The notes beneath the pieces were generated by a model. That model had not been told where the DNA came from. It saw nothing but the letters and a program-made list of their open reading frames with translations, and made no database searches. This document shows positions 37,847 through 45,621 of a DNA stretch of 64,000 nt, piece after piece. The stretch comes from JAVJSD01 sp040219575. GTDB taxonomy: Bacteria > Planctomycetota > Planctomycetia > Pirellulales > Pirellulaceae. The stretch lies in assembly GCA_040219575.1 (NCBI GenBank), contig JAVJSD010000152.1, positions 62,001-126,000 of the forward strand, given 5' to 3'. Every line of letters starts with the position of its first letter. The first letter of the stretch is position 1. A program made the position numbers and the translations under genes.

Positions 37847-37986
37847 GACCGACGAAGGGATGAATCAGAGACGTTACGGTGCTCTGCCATTGAGCTACGG
37901 CGCCGCGTCATCGTCAGTAACGCCGGTGGGACTCGAACCCACAACCCCCGGCTCGTAAAGCATGGACTCCAATCCGGCAGTCGGTC
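37847..37986 (-). ncRNA. YrlA-type Y RNA with circularly permuted tRNA mimic (element D)
   Basis: 140 bases. End helix GACCGAC/GTCGGTC is perfect. The shared helix pairs GGATTGGAG with CTCTGATTC. Then come TTACG (pairing with a later CGTAA), a T-arm GTGGG-TTCGAGT-CCCAC (37926-37942), acceptor 3' strand CGGCGTT, a 14-base closing loop, acceptor 5' strand GGCGCCG, TA, and a canonical D-arm GCTC-AATGGCA-GAGC (37881-37895). So tRNA parts appear in permuted order, with no free CCA end, and the anticodon stem leads into the Ro-binding helix, as known for YrlA RNAs. Confidence 0.75.
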
Positions 37987-38052
37987 ACGATTCTCGATCG
38001 CTGCTCGCACGTTTGCGCAAGCAACTTCGCTGCAACAAACAACAACCGAAGT

Positions 38053-38097
38053 TCATCAATCGAAATTCAAGAGGTCGTTTTGACTCCTGATTGATGA
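38053..38097. repeat. Inverted repeat in an AT-richer spacer between Y RNA elements
   Basis: TCATCAATC at 38053-38061 pairs perfectly with GATTGATGA at 38089-38097, 27 bases apart. It lies in the 148-base spacer between elements E and D, which is less GC-rich than its surroundings and could hold a promoter or terminator. Confidence 0.4.
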
Positions 38098-38134
38098 TTG
38101 TCGAGTGCTGATTGTTGAAGTGGTTTACAACGGG

Positions 38135-38316
38135 CGCCCAACGAAGGGTTGACGAGAGTTTGCGTTTTCAGCACTACGGCCGTCCCTACCAGCGAACGAC
38201 TCGCTGATGGTTGACCGGCCCCATTGTCTCCGGGAGACTCCGGCGCCATTCACTAGCCGGTCGCCCGGCGTCGCTACCTTAGGACCGTCATGGACTCCAC
38301 GACAGGCAGTTGGGCG
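38135..38316 (-). ncRNA. Y RNA-like element with 23S rRNA helix 69 mimic (element E)
   Basis: 182 bases. End helix CGCCCAAC/GTTGGGCG is perfect, followed by the shared TGCC loop, GTGGAGTCCAT and CTCTCGTCA. The effector part starts with ACGGTCCTAAGGTAGCGA (38271-38288), which I recall as identical to E. coli 23S rRNA about 1919-1936. It then has a hairpin GCCGG-GCGA-CCGGC in place of helix 71, GAATGGCG as at about 1968-1975, and GTCTCC...GAGAC as at about 1992-2006. Near the 3' side GGCCGT (38176-38181) pairs with ACGGTC to rebuild the helix 69 stem. The Ro helix thus replaces the helix 69 loop. Confidence 0.65.
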
Positions 38317-38330
38317 TATTCAGCGACCTT

Positions 38331-38391
38331 CCAACGAAGCAAGTGGCTTCAGACGCGACATTCACCAGATGTAGTCCGAGCCGGCAGTTGG
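38331..38391 (-). ncRNA. Minimal Y RNA-like element next to tRNA-Cys (element F)
   Basis: 61 bases, starting 8 bases after the tRNA-Cys 3' end. End helix CCAAC/GTTGG; shared loop TGCC opposite CTTC; GGCTCGGAC pairs with GTCTG-A-AGCC leaving one bulged A; a short terminal hairpin ACAT-7 bases-ATGT. Like element B it lacks a large effector domain. Close spacing suggests release from the tRNA by 3' processing. Confidence 0.6.
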
Positions 38392-38399
38392 TCGGTCAG

Positions 38400-38470
38400 A
38401 GACGCCGGTGGGAGTCGAACCCACTTCGACCGGTTTGCAGTCGGTTGCCGGACCGTCTGGCTCCAGCGTC
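38400..38470 (-). tRNA. tRNA-Cys (GCA)
   Basis: 71 bases, 5' end at 38470. Acceptor GACGCTG/CGGCGTC pairs completely (one G-T); D-arm GCC-loop with GG-GGC; anticodon arm ACCGA-CTGCAAA-CCGGT with anticodon GCA and one mismatch (A-C) next to the loop; four-base variable loop; T-arm GTGGG-TTCGACT-CCCAC; discriminator T (U73), the cysteine identity base. No CCA is encoded. It heads the Y RNA array on the same strand. Confidence 0.88.
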
Positions 38471-38674
38471 ATGTTCAAGCCAAAACAGGAAAAGCGGTGA
38501 GCCAAGCCTGCTTGAGGGATACTCCATGAGACAACCCCGCGAAGGAAAGGTTCGCCATCGTCGATTCCGACGAGGTGAAACGCGGCCCTTCCCCTCAAGC
38601 CATGCGATCGTCCCGGTTATGATTTCGCCCTCGCTGCGGTATCGCTCGTGGATCGCATCGCCGAGAATCATGCC

Positions 38675-40621
38675 ATGCCTGATTGGACCTATCAGACCGT
38701 CTTTCGCCCCGCGCTGTTGGCGCTCGGTCCGCGGATGGGCCGCGGGCTGGCGTTTGGGTTCATGGGAGGTCTGGCGCGCCTGCCCGGGGGCAAGACCGTC
38801 ATTCGCCTGATGGGGCACATGCGGCCTGACGATAGAATCGCACTCTCGCGAGGACGACTGAGGTTTTCGGCGCGAACAGGTTTGGGTTGCGCCTTGGATC
38901 CCACCTTGGCGGCCGCGCCGGCGCTTGCGGAGTTCGGTTTTGGGTATCTCGAAGTCGGCCCCGTCGTTCTCTCCCCGCCCGTTGCGGTCGGCCCCGTCGC
39001 CGTCGATCGCGTGAATGAGTCAATCCGCTGTGCTGCGCCGTTGGCGGCGTTGTCGCCGGTAGTCGCGCGCGATCGCTTGCGGCACGATGGCCCCTTTCGT
39101 CTTCCCATCCTGGCCCGCATCCATCCCGACTCGCGCGAGCAGGCGCGCGAGATGATCGCCGTGCTCCGCGAGGTCGTGGACGGCTTTGTCGTACCCGCAA
39201 AGCAACTCGACCACGTTCTGGCGGTCGCCGAAGAAGTTGAGAAGTCCGACGACGTCGCCGTCATCCTGTTCGCCGCCGTCGACGCCGCGAGTTGGAAGGA
39301 CGATGAAGTTCGCCAACGCTGCGAGGCCGCCCTGGCAGCGGATAAGCTGGAGGGCGTCATCGTCGTCGTCCCAATCGACGACGGCGCGCAACAACTCGGC
39401 AAGACAGGATTCACGGCCGCCGTCGACACCGTTGAGCAAGTGCGAGCGACGTTGGGCGCGAAACCGACCGTCATCGGCTCGGTGGGAGTCCACTCCCCGG
39501 CCGACGCGCTCGACTGCCTGGAGGCGGGCGCCGATCTGGTGCAACTCGATACCGGACTTGTCTTCGCGGGGCCCGGACTTCCCAAACGAATCAACGAGGC
39601 CGTCCTGTATCGGCAATTAGCGACCGATGCGCCATTGCACGAACCGTTGTCCCGGCATCGATCGCGCATCGGCGGCGAATCCTGGTTCTGGGCGCTAGCC
39701 ATGGGGCTGAGCATGCTGCTGGGAGGCGCCCTGGCGATGCTGGTGGCGACCACCCGCGTCGTGCTGCCGTACGATGAAGCGATGGCCGGCCTCTCCCGCG
39801 AACAACTCGCCCAAATCAACGAGCGGCTGCTCTCCTTCATGACGCACGACCGCGTCACGCTTTCCGGCACGATGTTGGCCGTGGGCGTTCTCTATTCGGT
39901 CCTCGCCTGGTGGGGCGTCCGCCGCGGCGTCCACTGGGCCTACCTGTCGGTCGTGGTCTCCGCCCTGTGCGGGTTCATCAGCTTCTTCTCGTTCTTGGGC
40001 TTCGGATACTTCGACCCGTTTCACGCGTTCGTCACCGCCGTGCTGTTTCAGATGCTGCTGCTGACGGTGCACTCCCACCTCGGACCGCGCCGAGACATGG
40101 AGCCGCCTGACTTGTGGAACGACGCGCGGTGGATCGCCAACCAGTGGGGGCAGTTGGCGTTCGTCGTGCACGGGGCGATTCTGATCGCCGCCGGCGCGGT
40201 TATCTCGTGCGTCGGCATGACCAGCGTGTTCGTGCCCGAGGACCTGGAGTTCATGCATACGACCTCCGAGCATCTGTTCTCCGCCCATCCGACCCTCGTT
40301 CCCCTGGTGGCCCACGACCGCGCGACGTTCGGCGGCATGCTGCTGGCCTGCGGATTCGCCACGCTGTTGCCGGCCGTGTGGGGCTTTCGCCGCGGACAGG
40401 CCTGGTTGTGGTGGGCGTTGATGATTGCGGGCGACATCGCCTACATCGCCACGATCGCCGTGCACTGGACGGTCGGCTACCACGCCCTGATGCATCTATT
40501 GCCGGCCTACGGCGGCCTGGCGCTGTTGTGGCTTGGCGGCCTGGCGAGCTACGCCTTTCTCGTCGCCGGCGATGCGCGGCTCGACGAGGCGTGGCGCCGG
40601 CGTCTCGAGCGGGCGGCATAA
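38675..40621 (+). CDS. Dihydroorotate dehydrogenase-like barrel fused to a membrane domain
   Basis: 648 residues from ATG at 38675. Residues about 30-320 follow the PyrD class 2 barrel: ARTGLGCALDPTLAAAPALAEFGFGYLEVGPV at the start and SVGVHSPADALDCLEAGADLVQLDTGLV, PGLPKRI at the end. The middle lacks the NxSSPN loop and the Lys of the active site, so orotate chemistry is doubtful. From about 335 there are around eight transmembrane segments to the C-terminus, unrelated to PyrD. Function unknown; the barrel may bind FMN or a ligand as a sensor. Confidence 0.75.
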   Translation: MPDWTYQTVFRPALLALGPRMGRGLAFGFMGGLARLPGGKTVIRLMGHMRPDDRIALSRGRLRFSARTGLGCALDPTLAAAPALAEFGFGYLEVGPVVLSPPVAVGPVAVDRVNESIRCAAPLAALSPVVARDRLRHDGPFRLPILARIHPDSREQAREMIAVLREVVDGFVVPAKQLDHVLAVAEEVEKSDDVAVILFAAVDAASWKDDEVRQRCEAALAADKLEGVIVVVPIDDGAQQLGKTGFTAAVDTVEQVRATLGAKPTVIGSVGVHSPADALDCLEAGADLVQLDTGLVFAGPGLPKRINEAVLYRQLATDAPLHEPLSRHRSRIGGESWFWALAMGLSMLLGGALAMLVATTRVVLPYDEAMAGLSREQLAQINERLLSFMTHDRVTLSGTMLAVGVLYSVLAWWGVRRGVHWAYLSVVVSALCGFISFFSFLGFGYFDPFHAFVTAVLFQMLLLTVHSHLGPRRDMEPPDLWNDARWIANQWGQLAFVVHGAILIAAGAVISCVGMTSVFVPEDLEFMHTTSEHLFSAHPTLVPLVAHDRATFGGMLLACGFATLLPAVWGFRRGQAWLWWALMIAGDIAYIATIAVHWTVGYHALMHLLPAYGGLALLWLGGLASYAFLVAGDARLDEAWRRRLERAA

Positions 40622-40764
40622 TCGGAGAATTCGGATGCGACGCGAATGCGGCGCCGAAAAAACGCGCGGTCGACGATTGCCTTGTCGCTCGCAACGGTGG
40701 ATGATGGAGCGTCAACATCCCTTGCAGCAAGGAGCGGTCGAGTCGCACGGAGCAGGTTGAACGC

Positions 40765-42570
40765 ATGCGGGAACGTCCCGCGCTGGTTCGAGGCTTGAAA
40801 ATGCTCCGATTCGCGATTTTCGTCTTTCCGGTAAGCGTCCTTCTGGGGCTCGTCGTACCGATTTCGTCGGTCTCGGCCCAAGACGCCCTTCCTTCCGCGC
40901 CCTCCGCGTCCGACGACGCGGCCCCTTCAGGCGACAGCGGCGCTCTCGTCTTCTGGAATCGCGAGATCGTCACCTTTCGGGCGACGTACGAACAGTCGAT
41001 TCCCCAATTGCGTGTCGCCGATACGCTTCGACGACTGGAGCAATTGCCGGAAATCGCCGACGACTGGAAACTGACCTCGAAACCGATTTCGACCGAGGAC
41101 CGCAAGGCTGTATCGATTGAGGCCAACGGCCGGCTCGTCTGTTTTCTGCTTGAGGACGACGTCGATGCGGCCTCGGGCGAGACGCTACAGCAGTTGGCCG
41201 ACGACACGATGCGGCGACTGGAGGCGGCGTTGCGGGCCCGCACCCAACAGCAACGATTGCCCGTCGTGCTCCGCGGCGTGGGGCTGTCGGCGCTGGCGAC
41301 GCTGATCTTCGTCGCGCTGCTTTGGTTCATCTCGCGACTACGGCGGATTGTGCTCAGAAGCATCCCCAACTGGACTCCGTCGGACTGGAGCCTCGGGGGC
41401 GTGACGATGCGGCCCCAACTGGTGACGGCCCAGCGCGGCATCGTTCGATCTGGCTCGATCGCGCTGGCTTTGGTGCTGGCGTACATCTGGCTGACATTCG
41501 TCCTCGAGCAATTCCCCTACACGGCGCCGTGGGGATGGAGTCTGGGCGCGTACTTTATCGCCATGATTCAGCGCTTCGCCCTGCAGGCCGTCGAAGCCGT
41601 TCCGGGCGTCGTGGCGGTGGTGATCATTATTCTCATCACGCGGGTCGTCGCCCGCATCGTCGCCGGCTTGTTTCAGCGGATCGAACGGGGCGTCGTCGAG
41701 GTCGCCTGGCTGCAACCCGAAACGGCCCGCGCCACGCGGCGACTGGCGGTGGCGCTCATCTGGGTGTTCGCCCTCACGGTGGCCTACCCCTATATCCCCG
41801 GGTCCGACACCGAGGCCTTCAAGGGCGTCAGCGTGCTGATCGGTCTGGTCGTGTCGCTGGGCTCAACCGGATTGGTGAATCAGATCATCAGTGGTCTGGT
41901 GGTGGTGTACGCCCGCACCTTCCGCGTGGGAGAGTACGTTCGCGTGCAAGACACCGAAGGCGTGGTGACCGAGATTGGGCTGCTCTCGACGAAAGTCGTC
42001 ACGCGACGTCGGGAGGAGATCACCATTCCGAACGCCGTGCTGGTAGGCGCGACGGCGACCAACTACTCGCGGCTGTCGGAGGACGAAGGGGCCGTCGCCA
42101 CCGCACAGGTCAGCATCGGCTACGACACGCCCTGGCGGCAGGTGCATGCACTGTTGCTGTTGGCGGCCGAACGGACGGACGGCGTCCGCAAAACGCCGGC
42201 CCCCCGAGTCCAGCAGAAGGCGCTCTCCGACTTCTATGTCGAATACGACTTGCTGGTGAACCTCGATCGAGCGGAAGACCGCATCCCGGTGCTGTCGGCC
42301 CTGAAGGCGGAGATTCTCGACGCCTTCAACCAGTTCGATGTGCAAATCATGTCGCCTCATTTCGAAACGCAGCCCGAAGGAAAAGTTTTGTCTCCGCCGA
42401 GCCAGTGGTATGAAGCTCCCGCTCGCGCCGAACAAGCGACCGATACGGCGGAAGCAGGCGACGCTCCGCCGGCCAACGCGGCAACCTCGACACGCGACTC
42501 CGCCGCCGGCAACGGCTCGTCCACACCGGGCGGCCGCCACGACGGACACGGCCCCTCGAGTAACGCGTAG
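40765..42570 (+). CDS. MscS-family mechanosensitive channel
   Basis: 601 residues from ATG at 40765 (AGCAGG 8 bases upstream; ATG at 40801 also possible). Signal peptide ends near residue 39. A periplasmic domain of about 130 residues is followed by four to five transmembrane segments. The pore helix and MscS beta domain are clear: GLVVSLGSTGLVNQIISGLVVVYARTFRVGEYV, then GVVTEIGLLSTKVVTRRREEITIPNAVLVG. A Ser/Ala/Gly-rich tail ends the protein. It releases solutes on osmotic downshock. Confidence 0.9.
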   Translation: MRERPALVRGLKMLRFAIFVFPVSVLLGLVVPISSVSAQDALPSAPSASDDAAPSGDSGALVFWNREIVTFRATYEQSIPQLRVADTLRRLEQLPEIADDWKLTSKPISTEDRKAVSIEANGRLVCFLLEDDVDAASGETLQQLADDTMRRLEAALRARTQQQRLPVVLRGVGLSALATLIFVALLWFISRLRRIVLRSIPNWTPSDWSLGGVTMRPQLVTAQRGIVRSGSIALALVLAYIWLTFVLEQFPYTAPWGWSLGAYFIAMIQRFALQAVEAVPGVVAVVIIILITRVVARIVAGLFQRIERGVVEVAWLQPETARATRRLAVALIWVFALTVAYPYIPGSDTEAFKGVSVLIGLVVSLGSTGLVNQIISGLVVVYARTFRVGEYVRVQDTEGVVTEIGLLSTKVVTRRREEITIPNAVLVGATATNYSRLSEDEGAVATAQVSIGYDTPWRQVHALLLLAAERTDGVRKTPAPRVQQKALSDFYVEYDLLVNLDRAEDRIPVLSALKAEILDAFNQFDVQIMSPHFETQPEGKVLSPPSQWYEAPARAEQATDTAEAGDAPPANAATSTRDSAAGNGSSTPGGRHDGHGPSSNA

Positions 42571-42852
42571 CGGAAGTGGCCAAATCTCCGAAACCGGGTG
42601 TGTTCTCGGAAGTCTGTCGAGTTCGCGGCGTGGATTCTCGATGGGCCGCTCGCCGTTCGCCCCACAAAAATGTCGTGGGCGCTTTTGCAGCGACCTCGCC
42701 TTTGCTGTTACGATAGAGGCCCGCCTGCCGTCGGCTGAGACCCCGCCGATCGAGTCGAGAGTGCTTGCACACGCGACTTCCCGCCTGCCGCGAATCCGAG
42801 CCCTGATCGTCACTCCCAACCAACCATTTCACCACCCCTTTCGGTGAGTGCC

Positions 42853-45567
42853 ATGCCTAGACGGTTTAATAGCGATCAGCGTGCAATCGGCGCGTCACGC
42901 GTGCGACAGCAAACGATCACTTTGGCGACGGTTGCGATTCTCGTGATGCAGCCGATCGGTTCGCTCGTCGCACAGGAGTTGCCGCCGGCCGTGGGGCGTT
43001 TCCTCGAACAGCACTGCCATGCCTGCCACAGCGGCGACGGCGCCGAAGCAGGGCTCGACCTGACCTCGCTGCCACGCGATCTTGCCACGCTCGCCGCCGA
43101 TGCGCCTTCCTTCGATCGCTGGGTGCAAGTCCACGACCGCGTTCGCGCCGGAGAGATGCCGCCGCCCGAGGATGCCGAGGCGCCCCCCGTCGTCGAGCGC
43201 GACACGATGCTTGCCGGCCTTGCACAGAGCTTGACCTCGCTCGACACGCAGCGCCAGCGCACCGAGGGGCGTGTTGCGCTGCGGCGGCTGAATCGCTCGG
43301 AATTTGAAAACACGATGCGCGATCTGTTCGGCATGCCTGGCCTGCAGGTGAAGGACTTCCTGCCCGAGGACGGCCGCTACGACGGATTCGACAAGGCCAG
43401 CGAGGCGCTCGATATATCGGCGGTGCAACTGCGGAAGTACCTGGAGGCGGCCGATTTCGTGCTCGATGAAGCGATTGCGCACGAGGCGAAGCCAATGCTG
43501 TTCCGCGAACGCTTCCGCCGAATCGGCGGCCTGTCGTCCTTCGGCTACGCCACGTTTCCGCTGTACGACAGGCGGCTCGACCTGGAGCAAATCGAAGCGT
43601 TCCATCCGCGGCAAGGCAGGCCCGTGCGCCTGACGGAGAAGATCCCCTACCTGGAGAATTCCGATTCGCTGGGCATCCTCACGCATGCGCGCCCGTCGTT
43701 TCGGCCGGAAGTCGAAAACTTCTCGCCGTTCCATTCCGGGTTCTATCGCATTCGCACCTCGGTGTGGAGCTTCGACCTGAGCGAGGGAAAGATGTCGCCC
43801 ACGCCGCGGATGCAGTCGCTGGCGCTGACCGCCGACGACCGCGTGTTGGCCTACTTCGACGCCCCGTCGATGAAGCCTCTTGAGCACGAGGTCGTCGTCT
43901 GGCTGAACGCCGCCGAGACGCTGCAACTGAACGCGGCGAACCTGTGGGGCAACTTCGCCCGCGTGTTCAACTACGAGGGCGCCGCCGTGGCGGTCGACTA
44001 TGTCGATGTGGAAGGGCCGCTCCACGACACCTGGCCGCCGGACAGCCACCGCCGCCTGTTCGGAAACCTGCCGCTCGCCGAGTTGCCCTTCGAGCGAGAC
44101 CGCGAGTATCCCCGTCAGCCGCCTCCGCCTCCGCGAAAATCGGGCTTCCGGCCGAACCACACCGACGGCGACGAATTTAAGAAGAATCAACCGGTATGGA
44201 CCGCCGCCTCGCCGCGGCCCAAGGAAGACGCCCAGCGGCTGCTCGCCGACTTCCTGCCCCGCGCCTTCCGCCGACCGGTTCCGCCCGAGGAGATCGATGT
44301 CTACGTGCAAATCGCCCACGAGCGGATCGAGGCGGGCGACTTCTTCGAAGATGCGATGCGGGCCGCCTATCGTGTGGCTCTCTGCTCACCCGACGTCTTG
44401 TTTCTCAACGAACCGGTGGGCGTCGCCAGCCCCAGCGATCCATTCGCGCTCGACCAGTACGCTGTCGCCTCGCGACTTTCGTACTTCTTGTGGAACTCGA
44501 TGCCCGACGACGAACTACTGGAGCTGGCCTCGAAGAATCAGCTCAGCGGCCGCAAAACGCTGGAGCAGGTCGACCGGATGCTGGCCGATCCGCGTTCCGA
44601 CCGTTTCGTGGAGGACTTCCTCGACCAATGGCTCGATCTTCGCGAGATCAACTTCACCAGCCCCGATCGGCGGTTGTATCCCGAATTCCGCAACGACCTC
44701 CGCGACGCGATGCTGGCCGAGACCCGGGCCTACTTTCGGGAGATGCTAAAGAACGACCTCGGGGCGGCCCACTTCGTCGATTCCGATTTCTTGATGATCA
44801 ACCAACGGCTGGCCGAGTTGTACGGCGTCGACGGGGTCGAGGGGAGCGAAATTCGGCGCGTCGCTTTGCCCGAGGACTGTCCCCGCGGCGGCTTGTTGAC
44901 GCAGGCCGCGGTGCTCAAGGTCACGGCCAACGGCACGGTCACCTCGCCGGTGACGCGTGGCGCCTGGGTGATGGACCGGATCCTGGGCCGACCGCCGCAA
45001 CCGCCGCCGCCCAACATTCCCGCCGTCGATCCGGATGTGCGCGGCACGACGACGATTCGCGAACAACTCGACAAACATCGCAGTCTGACGGTGTGCGCCC
45101 GGTGCCATGCCAAGATGGATCCGCCCGGCTTCGCACTCGAGAATTTCGACGTCATCGGCCGCTGGCGAACGCAGTACCGCTTCGCCGGAGATCGCGAGAT
45201 CAAGGAACCCGAACTGCAAAGCGGCGACGCCCCCATCCAAGAGCAGTTTCTCGGTGTGCTGCCGAGCCAGTGGATCCACGTGCAAAACAACGTCCGACTG
45301 GGGCTGCCGGTCGACGCCTCCGGCCGCACGTTCGACGGGCAGGAGTTTCAAGACATCCAACAGCTCAAACGCATCCTGTTGGAGGACGAGGAGCAACTGG
45401 CGCGAAACCTCGTGGAGCGGTTGATCCTGTATTCGACCGGTTCGCCGGTCAGCTTCGCCGATCGTCAGCAGGTCGATCGCATTCTCCAGCGGAGCCGCGA
45501 CAGCCGCTATGGATTGCGGACGATCATCAATGAGATTGTGCTAAGCGGCCTCTTTCGCCGAAAATAA
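42853..45567 (+). CDS. Secreted cytochrome-like DUF1587/1595/1592/1588/1585 protein (pair 2)
   Basis: 904 residues from ATG at 42853 (GTG at 42844 also in frame). Signal peptide to about residue 41, heme motif CHACH (55-59) in PSCyt1, then DUF1587 (LRRLNRSEFENTMRDLFG), a DUF1595 linker (PRAFRRPV), DUF1592 (ASRLSYFLWNSMPDDELLELA), DUF1588 (RGGLLTQAAVLKVTANGTVTSPVTRG, VCARCHAKMDPPGFALENFD) and DUF1585 (ERLILYSTGSPVSFADR). It is the most regular of the three copies in this window. The DUF1552 gene follows after 54 bases; both products are presumably exported and act together. Confidence 0.9.
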   Translation: MPRRFNSDQRAIGASRVRQQTITLATVAILVMQPIGSLVAQELPPAVGRFLEQHCHACHSGDGAEAGLDLTSLPRDLATLAADAPSFDRWVQVHDRVRAGEMPPPEDAEAPPVVERDTMLAGLAQSLTSLDTQRQRTEGRVALRRLNRSEFENTMRDLFGMPGLQVKDFLPEDGRYDGFDKASEALDISAVQLRKYLEAADFVLDEAIAHEAKPMLFRERFRRIGGLSSFGYATFPLYDRRLDLEQIEAFHPRQGRPVRLTEKIPYLENSDSLGILTHARPSFRPEVENFSPFHSGFYRIRTSVWSFDLSEGKMSPTPRMQSLALTADDRVLAYFDAPSMKPLEHEVVVWLNAAETLQLNAANLWGNFARVFNYEGAAVAVDYVDVEGPLHDTWPPDSHRRLFGNLPLAELPFERDREYPRQPPPPPRKSGFRPNHTDGDEFKKNQPVWTAASPRPKEDAQRLLADFLPRAFRRPVPPEEIDVYVQIAHERIEAGDFFEDAMRAAYRVALCSPDVLFLNEPVGVASPSDPFALDQYAVASRLSYFLWNSMPDDELLELASKNQLSGRKTLEQVDRMLADPRSDRFVEDFLDQWLDLREINFTSPDRRLYPEFRNDLRDAMLAETRAYFREMLKNDLGAAHFVDSDFLMINQRLAELYGVDGVEGSEIRRVALPEDCPRGGLLTQAAVLKVTANGTVTSPVTRGAWVMDRILGRPPQPPPPNIPAVDPDVRGTTTIREQLDKHRSLTVCARCHAKMDPPGFALENFDVIGRWRTQYRFAGDREIKEPELQSGDAPIQEQFLGVLPSQWIHVQNNVRLGLPVDASGRTFDGQEFQDIQQLKRILLEDEEQLARNLVERLILYSTGSPVSFADRQQVDRILQRSRDSRYGLRTIINEIVLSGLFRRK

Positions 45568-45621
45568 CTCCGCCCCCATTCAAAACCGCCGACGACACCG
45601 CCAGCCTGGCAAGGAGTCACC

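Noticed and set aside
37880..37986. A plain tRNA gene in element D
   Set aside because: T-arm and D-arm are both canonical but in reversed order, and no 5' acceptor strand lies upstream of the T half; only the permuted Y RNA fold pairs.
38176..38288. A simple 23S rRNA pseudogene fragment
   Set aside because: Helices are shortened yet still paired, the helix 69 strands are in permuted order and the whole is enclosed in the shared Y RNA helix, which a random rRNA fragment would not show.
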